From Bremia lactucae (taxonomy: Eukaryota; Oomycota; Peronosporomycetes; Peronosporales; Peronosporaceae): a DNA stretch of 42,474 nt. The stretch lies in NCBI RefSeq assembly GCF_004359215.1, contig NC_090612.1, positions 5,892,311-5,934,784 on the forward strand, given 5' to 3'. A model generated the notes under the pieces. It made no database searches. It saw only the letters and a program-made list of their open reading frames with translations, and had not been told where the DNA came from. Of this stretch, positions 1-8,099 are shown one piece after another. The position numbers were made by a program, and so were the translations under genes. Every line of letters begins with the position of its first letter. Position 1 is the first letter of the stretch.

Positions 1-276
1 ATTGGGCGCACCAAAGCCATTGCAGCGCGGCACCTTCGTTTGTGGCGTGCTGTGGCGTTTTTTGTGGCGGCAGTGGCAATCGTTGCGATGCACGTGCTGT
101 CGATTGTGGCTTTCAAGTGGTCGTGGGTCGTGGTCGTGGGTTTAGTGGGCATAAGCGGGATTGAATACGTGCTAGCGTTCTTTTTCTTGACGTTCGAGTG
201 CTCGGCGTTCACAGAGCTCTTGAATGAAGTGCAGTTGCAACTTCACTTGCAGGAACATCGGATGGCAAGGAATTAA
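1..276 (+). CDS. 3' end of a small membrane-protein gene (partial)
   Basis: The frame is open from the first base of the window, so the gene begins to the left. The TTG at 40 is not a credible start. About 91 C-terminal residues remain: a basic lead-in, two hydrophobic stretches rich in Val, Ala, Phe and Ile that look like two membrane helices (roughly residues 15-40 and 42-62 of the visible part), then a short polar Gln/Leu tail ending in HRMARN and a TAA/TAG-type stop at 276. I do not recognise the family. It could be the tail of a multi-pass host protein truncated by the window edge. GTG/GCG-rich codon use differs from the AT-rich repeats to its right, which favours a host exon over a repeat relic. 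Confidence 0.45.
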   Translation: MGRTKAIAARHLRLWRAVAFFVAAVAIVAMHVLSIVAFKWSWVVVVGLVGISGIEYVLAFFFLTFECSAFTELLNEVQLQLHLQEHRMARN

Positions 277-507
277 TTGCCTTTTAGAGACGAAAAGGAA
301 TGTTTGTTGCAACAACGTGCAAAGGCTATTTTGTGTAAACAAAGCAACTTTTTGACCACTCTGTAAGTACGTACCCACTGGCGTTTGCGGAGCAACACAT
401 TGGTTGCCTTTTGCTGAATGACTTGTAAGTCTTAACGTAAACTTTGATGTGAATAGTGAATCATTTCGGTTAGGTACGGCACGAGAAGTCTGTACTGTAA
501 TGTACCC

Positions 508-710
508 TGAAACGGGGTGTGTCGTTACACAAAATTAACACTTAAAGGTTGTTAATTAATATTATCTAAAAGGTAGAAAATATTTAGAAAATATTACTTT
601 ACAGGATTATATTCAAAAAACTTATCCATTGGTAGATATAGACAATTATATCTACTTGCTCCGCGGTCCAGTCAGCGCTGGACGCGCGCAAAGAGAGAAA
701 GACAGATAAG
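508..710 (+). mobile_element. Truncated family-1 LTR (5' LTR remnant of chromovirus copy A)
   Basis: Starts TGAAACGGGGTGTGTCGTTA and follows the full family-1 LTR at 8703 through its AT-rich middle (ggttgttaattaat, tatctaaaaggtag, tattactttac) to the 'agagagaaagacagataaga' tract. The 3' half of the LTR, the primer-binding site and most of the leader are missing: the gag ATG follows about 22 bases later. This reads as a deletion joining mid-LTR to the gag start. Confidence 0.75.
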
Positions 711-732
711 ATTGTAGTTCCAAAATTATAAC

Positions 733-1642
733 ATGGACATGTTAGATGATAATGGAAATACGCATCACGTTTCGCGTGATAGCTACTCCTTTTTTAAGCG
801 ACACAGTAAGGAGTGCAGTCGAACGAATGAGTTCAACCGTAGGAATGATGCCATCTTGGCCACGCTGTCCGGTTTGGACAGAGATGCCCTCGATTCAGCC
901 ATCGCCAAGTTCATACAACATGAACTTGACGAGGCGAAGGAGAAGGTAGCCTTGCAAAGTCAGCAAGGCTCTCAACAGGCAGAACTGTTGAGGTTACAAC
1001 AGGAACAGACCCCTGTACCTACACGCGTCGTCGCAAAACCTTAAAGATTGACATCTCCAAGTATAGAAGAGTCGAGAAGGACTCTCTTCTAAGGTGGTTC
1101 GTCGAATTGGACGATGCCATAAAGGCTCGTCATATCGTCGACGAGCAAATGCAAGTCGCATTTGCTCAATCCAATTTGGCAGGTCGTGCCAAAACTTGGG
1201 CAATAGGCGTTAAGTTGCACGACCCATATGTCTTTGGGTCGCTAGAGGCTTTTAAGGCCGGCTCAAACAGACAATTTAAACTGCCTAGGGCTGAGTTCAG
1301 CGCCGATCAGAGCTTCTACAACTCAAGCAAAGCAAGTGTGATGTTCACGCTTACGCCCAGCACATATGACTCTTAGCCACGAGCTGGGAGGCCCAGAACC
1401 TATGGACCTATCTTATGTCCAAAGCAAGATACCTCGCATTTTGAACAATAAGCGATTGCAAAAATGACATCGCTGTCAAAAGTTAGGACACTACGCTCAT
1501 GAGTGCAGTGCCCTACGCCTAGTATCGAGAAGTACTGAACGTAATTATGGACTAGATGCCAAAAAGGGCAACGGTCGCGGATCTGACGTTGTTGCGAAAT
1601 CGCAACAGCGAGGCGGACCACCAAAAAAAATCGGGGTCTGTA
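733..1642 (+). pseudogene. gag: Copy A gag (Ty3/gypsy chromovirus), frameshifted
   Basis: Encodes the nucleocapsid/capsid polyprotein of a Ty3/gypsy element. The ATG at 733 opens with MDMLDDNGNTHH, the same start as copy B gag (19571, minus). The first frame runs to 1044 and includes a Gln/Glu-rich helical stretch. The reading then continues in another frame (about 1028-1376) with the capsid-like 'LLRWFVELDDAIKARHIVDE' and 'LHDPYVFGSLEAFK' segments. The zinc knuckle at about 1465-1505 reads C-Q-K-L-G-H-Y-A-H-E-C, but its first Cys codon is TGA. Compared with copy B, roughly 100 codons are missing near 1376. It cannot make a complete Gag. Confidence 0.8.
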
Positions 1643-2216
1643 GGGGCGCAGCGCCCTACTGATCCTGCAACCTCAAGAGACTTTGCAAATCTCTTGAAAA
1701 AGATTGCTTCAGACACACAATCATTATGTGTCTCTGCACCTGGCGATGATGTATCCCTTATAACCTTGAAGTTAAAAGTGACAAACGAATTGTCACTCAG
1801 AGCCCTTTAATCCCTCGGCAGCCTGTGGATTAATCCCAGAAAGAAACCGAGACATTGAATGTTTTGGTTGATGACGGATCAGGAGTAGGCACTTATACTC
1901 TTCATATGTATGCGCCTCCGTAATTAACTTTGGAGATAACTCAATTACCAACCCTAGAATCTAAACGGTTCTTGAGAGATCTGCATATTGGTAAAAGCAA
2001 GCAGATCTGCGTACTCGTCACGGAGGACGATTACGTAACCGATATTCGGTCAGCGGTAATTTTTGCAGAGAACGAACGGGTTCTCAGCAGATCATCGACG
2101 GACGAAAGTGTCCTCGATGTGAAGACTCGGATTGAGATATATATTACTCAATCCTGGTGGTCACTCAAGACAAATCCTTTATACAAGGATTTGATTGAAT
2201 TCAGGGATGTATTCTA
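1643..2216 (+). pseudogene. Copy A protease and PR-RT linker remnant
   Basis: The segment 'SDTQSLCVSAPGDDVSLITL' to 'TNELSLRAL' (about 1700-1808) matches the sequence just before the retropepsin active site in copies B and C. It then jumps directly to linker sequence ('PRQPVD', 'ETETLNVLVDDGS'-like), so the D-x-G-A-S active site and the rest of the protease are deleted. Positions 1930-2217 hold the linker that leads into RT (KRFLRDL, KQICVLVTEDDYV, SWWSLKTNP, LIEFRDVF). Non-functional. Confidence 0.7.
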
Positions 2217-2671
2217 GTTGCCGGAAGATAAAGGCACTCGACATGAGATCGAGCTCAAACCAGGCTCGAAGTTATGTGTCATGAAGCAGTGGCCACTGCC
2301 TCGTGAACAAGTACTTGCGATCGATAAATTCTTTATCGATCGATTATAAGCGGGCCGTGTGAAGGAGTCAACCTCCCCACATAGCTTTACGACCTTCTGT
2401 GTGCGAAAAGCCACATGAGGGTGGTGGATAGTGCACGCATTCAATAAACTGAATGCTGGAACGGTAATGGCTCAAATGCCGATACCTAGAAAAGACGTAA
2501 TCATAGATGAGAGTACCATGTTTTCGTCTACGATCTACTGGATGGATTTTTCACATCTTTATGCGTAAACGGGACATTCCGTTCACAGCAGTGAGCACTC
2601 CCAGTAGGATGCTCTGGGGATGGCTAGTTATGCCACTGGGGCTTAGTAAAGCCCCTGCAACATTCAACAGA
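2217..2671 (+). pseudogene. pol: Copy A reverse transcriptase, N-terminal half, decayed
   Basis: Recognisable RT fingers/palm sequence is present: KGTRHEIELKPGSK, MKQWPLPREQV, IVHAFNKLNA, and further on WLVMPLGLSKAPATFNR in another frame. Stops occur in 'DRL*AG' and after 'KAT', and there are frameshifts near 2500 and 2560. The reading ends at 2671 before the catalytic YFDD box, where antisense-core sequence replaces the rest of the palm and thumb. RNase H sequence resumes at 3184. Confidence 0.8.
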
Positions 2672-3183
2672 CGCTCCAGGCTTGCATCAGCGAGTCGTTA
2701 TCTCGATTGTTGGTGTCAATATACTATCAATGCTTAAGAAAAGCATCGAGATAAAAAAAATCTCAGCGCGAAGAACTTTCGCGCTGGGATCATGTCCATG
2801 TAGCTTTGTCGCAATAAATAAGAGTAATTTTTGTGAGGGGTAGTCTCTCCAGACAAGCTATTGACTAGCCGTTGGGCAAAAAGCCACGGCTTCTTCACAG
2901 GCAACAACAAGCGCGATAAAAGATCGTTGATGCAAGCCTGAAACGCGTTTATTCGCAATGTCAAAGACATTGGACGCGAAGCCTGGCTTCAATGACTTAA
3001 CACGATTCACGTTAAGTTATGAAATTGAGCCCCAACCGGTGCAAGGTATAAATTGCATCAGTTGTCTCGTGAGGCAGGACTTCCATGTCTCACGTGGGGT
3101 GATTCCTGTCCGTGTTGTGTCGACAACACAAAACGAGTGAAAGGAGATGTGTATTCTCTTTCTTCGCCCTAGAGAAGGGCTAG
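2672..3183. repeat. Fold-back of the antisense-core sequence inside copy A RT
   Basis: 2672-2905 is collinear with 7188-7395 (shared landmarks: cgctccaggcttgca, gcttaagaaaagcatcgaga, ctttgtcgcaataaata). From about 2906 the sequence flips: 2906-3183 is the reverse complement of about 6941-7210, so here the core is read on the + strand (REAGLPCLTWGDSCPCC, then VDNTKRVKG). The two arms overlap around the 'aggcttgcat' segment, giving a small inverted repeat. RT sequence stops at one edge and RNase H begins at the other. I infer a template-switch or inverted-insertion scar, or an assembly artefact. Confidence 0.65.
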
Positions 3184-3559
3184 CAAAGCTTGATGCGATT
3201 GCGCATCTTGGCGATTGCAGATCAAGACAGACCATTCTATTTGGTCTGTAACATCAGCGATTTCGCAATCGGCTGTGCGTTATTGCAATGCGATATAGAC
3301 GGCGCGGAAGGCGTCAAATTTTACAAATCGCGTCAGCTGCAACCAGCTGAACGCAATTACCCAGTGCATGACAAGGAACTCCTTGCCATGAAATATACAC
3401 TGGCAAAGTTTAGGGTTTATCTCCGAGGAGATAGACCGTTCATCATATATACGGACCATGCGTCATTACGCACGGCCGTAAATAGCTCACACATCTCGCA
3501 AAGAATGGCGAGGTGGCTATCCTTCTTCGCGGAGTATAACTTCTCCGTGGAATATAAAC
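3184..3559 (+). pseudogene. pol: Copy A RNase H-like domain (runs into gap)
   Basis: Chromovirus RNase H of pol, which degrades the RNA strand of the RNA-DNA hybrid. Visible motifs are ILAIADQDRPF, the first-Asp region (here VCNISDFAIG, where other copies read VCDASDFAIG, so the catalytic Asp is Asn), SRQLQPAERNYPVHDKELLA with its Glu, and YTDHASL with the third acidic site. The frame is open from 3190 to the N run at 3560, ending in the 'FSVEYK' that precedes the integrase linker in other copies. The Asp-to-Asn change and the broken RT upstream mark it as dead. Confidence 0.8.
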
Positions 3560-4253
3560 NNNNNNNNNNNNNNNNNNNNNNNNNNNNNNNNNNNNNNNNN
3601 NNNNNNNNNNNNNNNNNNNNNNNNNNNNNNNNNNNNNNNNNNNNNNNNNNNNNNNNNNNNNNNNNNNNNNNNNNNNNNNNNNNNNNNNNNNNNNNNNNNN
3701 NNNNNNNNNNNNNNNNNNNNNNNNNNNNNNNNNNNNNNNNNNNNNNNNNNNNNNNNNNNNNNNNNNNNNNNNNNNNNNNNNNNNNNNNNNNNNNNNNNNN
3801 NNNNNNNNNNNNNNNNNNNNNNNNNNNNNNNNNNNNNNNNNNNNNNNNNNNNNNNNNNNNNNNNNNNNNNNNNNNNNNNNNNNNNNNNNNNNNNNNNNNN
3901 NNNNNNNNNNNNNNNNNNNNNNNNNNNNNNNNNNNNNNNNNNNNNNNNNNNNNNNNNNNNNNNNNNNNNNNNNNNNNNNNNNNNNNNNNNNNNNNNNNNN
4001 NNNNNNNNNNNNNNNNNNNNNNNNNNNNNNNNNNNNNNNNNNNNNNNNNNNNNNNNNNNNNNNNNNNNNNNNNNNNNNNNNNNNNNNNNNNNNNNNNNNN
4101 NNNNNNNNNNNNNNNNNNNNNNNNNNNNNNNNNNNNNNNNNNNNNNNNNNNNNNNNNNNNNNNNNNNNNNNNNNNNNNNNNNNNNNNNNNNNNNNNNNNN
4201 NNNNNNNNNNNNNNNNNNNNNNNNNNNNNNNNNNNNNNNNNNNNNNNNNNNNN
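3560..4253. other. Assembly gap (694 N)
   Basis: A run of N. The left edge is plus-strand RNase H and the right edge is minus-strand integrase, so orientation changes across the gap. Open frames that span it are artefacts. Confidence 0.99.
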
Positions 4254-4895
4254 AACTCGCTCCAATTCGGATACGATTGGACGTAACCTCGAAGTATCTC
4301 TTCGAGGACGCGATTTACGCGTTCTGTTTGACCATCCGTTTCCGGGTGATCAGATGTTGACATAGTCAGCCGTGTTCCGAGAGATCGGAACACGGATTGC
4401 CAGAACGCCGCCGTGAATCTCGGATCTCTATCCGAGACTAATTCACGGGGTAACCCATGGAGTTTGAATACCGTGTCGATAAAGACACGGGCACAACCCG
4501 GAGCCGTAATCGACTCTGGTACCGCAGCAAGGTGTACCATCTTGCTGAATCTGTCTACAAAAACAAGGATTCCATTGTTTTTGTGTTCGTCTTCGGGAAA
4601 TCCGAAGACGAAGTCCATAGATACGGACTGCCAACACTCTGCCGGAAGTGGTAGAGGTTGAAGAGGTGCACGGGATGAAGGGCTAGGCTTCACCCGTTGA
4701 CATACCTCGCAAGCACGAATGTACTTGCGCACGAACTGATACTGGCGGGGCTAGTAAAAGTCGCGACTTACTGTGGGGTAAGTTTTCTCACGTCCACGAT
4801 GCCCACTTGCTGGTGCATCGTGACACTCATACATGATGCGCAAGCGCAAATCATTGTGAGTTGGGACGACGACACGTGGAGTGTCGCCGGCAACG
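4254..4895 (-). pseudogene. Inverted integrase fragment (zinc-binding plus catalytic core)
   Basis: Read on the minus strand, this is the start of a Ty3/gypsy integrase. It begins AVAGDTPRVVVPTHND, followed by the HHCC zinc module (YECHDAPASGHRG, then CEVCQRVK) and the DDE core: SVSMDFVFGFP (first Asp), VSDRDPRFTAAFW (second Asp), HPETDGQTERVNR (Glu). It then runs to PNWSE at the gap edge. There is one frameshift near 4737. All three catalytic acids are present, which makes this the best-preserved integrase core in the window. It sits in the wrong orientation for copy A and is a near mirror image of 4901-5175. Confidence 0.8.
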
Positions 4896-5175
4896 GCTGC
4901 AGTACCAGAGTCGATCACGGCTCCGGGCTGTGCCGTGTCTTTATCGACACGGTATTCAAACTTCACAGATTACCCTGTGAACTGGTCTCGGATAGCGATC
5001 CACGGTTCACGGCGGAATTTTGGCAATCCATGTTCCGATCTCTCGGAACACGGCTGACTATGTCAACATCCGATCACCCAGAAACGGATGGTCAAACAGA
5101 ACGCGTAAATCGCGTCCTCGAAGAGATACTTCGAGGTTACGTCCAATCGTATCTGAATTGGAGCGAGTTTTTACC
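4254..5175. repeat. Head-to-head inverted duplication of integrase sequence
   Basis: The arm at 4254-4530 (read on minus) and the arm at 4901-5175 (read on plus) encode the same stretch, from 'AAVPES' through 'VLEEILRGYVQSY.NWSE', with scattered differences (for example PNWSE versus LNWSE). The spacer 4531-4900 carries the zinc-binding part once. It abuts the N gap, so misassembly must be considered. Confidence 0.7.
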
Positions 5176-5813
5176 GATGGTCGAATGCGCCATCAATAAT
5201 TCGGTGCATGCGTCTACAACGCAAACACCGTTCTTCGTGAATGGCTTACGCCATCCTCGCATACCCACCCAATTAGAGGGATCCTCTAGTTTAAGGGGGG
5301 GGGGTGGACTCGCACGAGCAAAACCACTTCTGGCCCATGCTCAGCACGCGTCGAAGTTAACAACGACGCGAGTGATGTCGATATCGAAGAAATCGACACC
5401 GAAGAGGAGAAAGATCTCATGTTATTGCGCACAAAGCGTCCTGAGAAAGACGAAACAATGAGTCAGCAGAAGAATTTCTGCTAACTAGAGAATCAATAAT
5501 CCGTTTCGTTTAGGATTCCATTACTATCGCAGTGGACCGGCAGAAACGGAACGCAGACAAACATGGAAGAGCAAATGTTCTTTCATTTAAATCAATTATC
5601 TAGTACTGTTGTCTACGGTAAACTTACCTAAGCATGCAGTCACTAATATGGATAGTAGTAAATGCTACCTATATTTTTAGGGCCATTCCGTGTACTCCAT
5701 CGCCCTAGGCAATGCGTACACACTAGAATTGCCACGTAGGATGCGAACAAATCCTACATTATACGTTGGTTGGCTCCGCCCCGTACCATCAGAACGCGGT
5801 TTCTTCCTAGGAC
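4896..5813 (+). pseudogene. pol: Copy A integrase, core C-terminal half and GPY/F module
   Basis: Plus-strand integrase resumes abruptly at about 4896-4905. The second catalytic Asp is seen in VSDSDPRFTAEFW and the Glu in HPETDGQTERVNRVLEE, followed by WSEFLPMVECAINNSVH and FFVNGLRHPRIPTQ. The open frame ends at 5461 in a Lys/Arg-rich tail. Then come several frameshifts and the C-terminal SH3-like GPY/F module at about 5677-5813 (GNAYTLELPRRMRTNPTLYV, then GWLRP). The N-terminal zinc module and the first catalytic Asp are missing on this strand. The 5' portion is an inverted duplicate of 4254-4530. Confidence 0.8.
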
Positions 5814-6465
5814 GGGTCTGACCACCTTTTTCAAGAATCCCTAAAAGATTCATGTAATCGGAAACCAGGTTTTCATGTTGAATCTGGAATTTCTCATACC
5901 GGTTGCGAATATCCTCGAAGCTACGATGAGCTGACGACAGCTCATCACGAAGAGCGTGATATTTCCGTACGTACTCCAACACGAAGTACGCACTCTTCGA
6001 ACGGTCTCCCAACCGCTCGATATGGTGAGCCTGCACCGTCTGCTCCAACGAGCGACGCTTGCCGCGCTCGTGGTCAAGTCCCTCCTCCAAATCATGTAGG
6101 AAGTGATCGATTTTGTCGATCTTCGACATTAGATCCGACATACGGTTCGGATCTAATTTTCCCTCCTCCACCACAACCATTGATGGATTCCCACGGTGGT
6201 CAACGTTTCCTTGTGGAAGGTATCCAGAACCACCGTGATGTGAAGGGGCAGCGAACGAGTTATCTTGTTCGCTGGCGTGGTTATCCGCCTTCACATGACA
6301 GCTGGGAGCCGTTCCCAGCTGATTGCTGATGTTGAGGGCCTCGTCCGTCAGTATGACGAGGCCCATCCGATGGTTCAGAAGGCCCATTGGAAAACAGCGC
6401 ACCTGGCGCTTGTTAATCGATAGCAAAATGTCAATGGCATCCCGCACCGTATCTAACAAGCTCAC
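5677..6465 (-). CDS. Antisense accessory ORF of chromovirus copy A, coiled-coil part
   Basis: A 262-codon minus-strand frame opposite gag-pol, starting MSLLDTVRDAI. It has a polar middle and then a long stretch with heptad character: MSDLMSKIDKIDHFLHDL, KRRSLEQTV, YVRKYHALRDELSSA, IRNRYEKFQIQHENL, MNLLGILEKG. I expect a dimeric or trimeric coiled coil at about residues 105-210, followed by a basic patch (RPRKKPRSDGTG). Copies C and D have clearly related minus-strand coiled coils at the same place. It overlaps the sense-strand GPY/F module and chromodomain, so part of it is constrained by, or is only the mirror of, those codons. The N-terminal core lies at 6941-7405 in another frame. Function unknown. 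Confidence 0.5.
   Translation of the reverse strand: MSLLDTVRDAIDILLSINKRQVRCFPMGLLNHRMGLVILTDEALNISNQLGTAPSCHVKADNHASEQDNSFAAPSHHGGSGYLPQGNVDHRGNPSMVVVEEGKLDPNRMSDLMSKIDKIDHFLHDLEEGLDHERGKRRSLEQTVQAHHIERLGDRSKSAYFVLEYVRKYHALRDELSSAHRSFEDIRNRYEKFQIQHENLVSDYMNLLGILEKGGQTRPRKKPRSDGTGRSQPTYNVGFVRILRGNSSVYALPRAMEYTEWP
6183..6395 (+). pseudogene. pol: Copy A chromodomain (sense strand)
   Basis: Sense-strand chromodomain at the C-terminus of pol, the module chromoviruses use to direct integration to marked chromatin. It reads QRFLVEGIQNHRDVKG, then SYLVRWRGYPPSHDSWEP, which is the signature chromodomain core with its aromatic residues (F, W, W). An 'EGLVRQYDEAHP' tail follows after a frameshift near 6320. 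It is separated from the GPY/F module by about 370 bases that have stops on this strand but are open on the minus strand. Confidence 0.75.
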
Positions 6466-6679
6466 TAGCTCGTTTTTGATATAAATATCAATAGAAAGGC
6501 GGTTTTACCTTTGTAGTGGAAGTACCTAAGTCTTCAAAAAAATGGGCTTAGCTTATCAAACTTATATAAATACGTTAATTCATCAAATCACTTCAAAGAT
6601 AGCTAAATCTACGGAAGGCCCGGAATGTGCCTGCCCACTTGATAATGGTGGTTAAACCGTCCAACCAGTACCCGCACCG

Positions 6680-6939
6680 GATTCAACAATAGCGGATGAA
6701 ATAAGTAATTGGGCATTTGAAATTTTTGTTAAACAAAAGCCGAAGTTTTCTACTTTGCAGGAAAATCTACAACAGTTTGCAACGAAAAGTAAACTTAAGA
6801 TTATTTCTGATATTGCTATAGAAACAGTTGAAGATAAAGATTGGATTACAGAATATCAAGAGCAGCTAAAACCGATAGAAATTGGTCGTTTTTTTGTTAC
6901 ATCTTCTCTTCATAAAAAAGCATGTCCAAAAAATAAAGT
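6680..6939 (+). pseudogene. prmA: Bacterial-type ribosomal protein L11 methyltransferase (prmA) fragment
   Basis: An AT-rich island in one open frame: TIADEISNWAFEIF, KFSTLQENLQQFA, KLKIISDIAIETVEDKDW, ITEYQEQLKPIEIGRFFV. The D-W-x3-Y-Q-x2-LKP-I-x-x-GRF-x-V-x-S pattern is what I associate with the N-terminal domain of PrmA, in its alphaproteobacterial (perhaps Rickettsiales-like) form. PrmA trimethylates ribosomal protein L11. Only about 85 residues remain; the SAM-binding domain is absent. The left edge is near 6650-6680 and the right edge is at about 6939, where retroelement sequence resumes. Base and codon use (AAA, ATT, GAA) contrast with both flanks. The assignment is from memory of the family; a captured host gene of organellar or bacterial ancestry is the main alternative. 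Confidence 0.45.
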
Positions 6940-6940
6940 G

Positions 6941-7405
6941 ATGCGAGCCCTTCCCCAGGGCGAAGAAAAGGAATAAGCATCCCTTTTACCCTCTTCGAGT
7001 TGTCAACACAACACAGACAGGGATCACCCCACATGAGGCATGGAAGCCCAGCCTCACGTGACAACCGATGCAATTTATACTTTGCACCGGTTGGAGTTCG
7101 TTTCTCAAACTTAACGCGATTCGCGTAAAGTTTTTGAAGCCAGGCTTCGCGTCCAATGTTTTTGACATTGCGAATGAACGCGCTCCAGGCTTGCATAAGC
7201 GAGACTTTATCTCGCTTATTGTTGCCACTAAACCATCGATGCTTAAGAAAAGCATCGAGATAGAAATCTTCCTCAGCGCGAAAGTTCTTCGCGCTGGGAT
7301 CAAGGCCATGTAGCTTTGTCGCAATAAATAAAGGATATATTTATTGTGATGAGTAGATTCTCCAGACAAGCTCTTGATTAGCCGTTCTGGCAAAACCCAC
7401 GGCTC
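6941..7405 (-). pseudogene. Antisense accessory gene of copy A, conserved core
   Basis: Minus-strand sequence that reads IPLF, then L-D-P-S, EEDFYLDAFLKHRWF, LMQAWSAFIRNVKNIGREAW, KFEKRTPTGAKYKLHRLSR, EAGLPCLMWGDPCLCC, VDN. It matches copy C (34377-33890) and copy D (23751-23062) at the same conserved positions: the DAF-x2-HRW patch, QAW-x-AF-x2-NV-x-NIGR, FEKRT, LSR-x-AG, and the C-x6-C-x-C-C cluster, a plausible metal-binding site. A frame change splits it near 7196. It lies between the chromodomain and PPT of copy A, antisense to pol. I do not recognise the family. Confidence 0.6.
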
Positions 7406-7670
7406 ATTTCAGGGGATGCGTGTGCATTTTGGGTCCATGCTAGTAAATTAGTACTGAGTCAGCGTCTCGAAACGAGAGTATAGAAGATACTCCAATCTGG
7501 CTTGTTGGAAGAGATTCAAAGTCTTCGAGCGCTAGTGAAGAATCACCCGCCGCGATTAAATTTGGGTGGCAGGGATGCAGAGAACTCGGTTGGGACGCCT
7601 TCTCTTCCTCTATTCGCGGACTGACCATTTCTTCATGACCATATTCCTCCTCCCGAGGGAGCGTTTTAAC

Positions 7671-8051
7671 CTGCTTCTCTTGCGTGCAGTGAGGTAGTTG
7701 TGGTGGGCGCGTTAGCGGCCTCACCCAACACACTAAGAACTGTGATTAAGAGTCGTCACGGGAGCGGTAACCTATAAGTGCGGCAAGCGCGGCCATGTGA
7801 GTAGCATGGTCCCTGAGGTTTCGAAAGTTAGGACCCCAACCCTATTGGTCTATAGCACTCGAATAGCCGGATGAGTTCGCTAAACGCACCGCTATCCATG
7901 AGAGATGCCCTACGCCACTGACTGAAAACGCTTCGTCGGAAAATTGCGCAGAAGTTTTTCTCATCAAATCTTTATTGTTTGCCATGTGTTTTTTCAGACT
8001 GATTTATATTTAATAGAACTAAATACAAGTACCTGTTTTTACCAATTAAAA
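7671..8051 (-). mobile_element. Family-3 LTR fragments interrupted by a gag knuckle piece
   Basis: 7671-7772 and 7989-8051 match two consecutive parts of the family-3 LTR at 35382-35577 (shared: ctgcttctcttgcgtgcagt, caacacactaagaact, cgggagcggtaa; then cagactgatttatatttaat, tttttaccaattaaaa). Between them, 7773-7988 begins with codons for YKCGKRGHV, the zinc knuckle of a different Ty3/gypsy Gag, then unassigned sequence. The minus-strand frame at 7440-7733 starts inside this LTR piece and shows no family I can name. Confidence 0.6.
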
Positions 8052-8097
8052 ATTTCGACAAATTCTTTGCCGAACGATTAGCAGCGGGCCATGTGAC
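8052..8097 (+). pseudogene. Stray 45-bp reverse-transcriptase fragment
   Basis: Reads DKFFAERLAAGHV, the same RT segment found in full copies just upstream of the 'STSPHSSPTFCV' stretch (about 13760-13810 in copy C). It is joined to family-3 LTR on the left and to antisense-gene sequence on the right. Confidence 0.55.
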
Positions 8098-8099
8098 AT

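Noticed and set aside
3190..4365. A 391-codon plus frame spanning the first N run
   Set aside because: Most of it is N. The left part is RNase H on plus; the right part is the mirror of minus-strand integrase.
3443..4732. A 429-codon minus frame spanning the first N run
   Set aside because: Only 4254-4732 is real integrase. Beyond the gap it reads the mirror of RNase H.
6680..6939. Treating the prmA-like island as a bacterial contig contaminant and ignoring it
   Set aside because: Both flanks continue the same retroelement in register (chromodomain tail left, antisense core right), so it is reported as a finding with the contaminant option stated.
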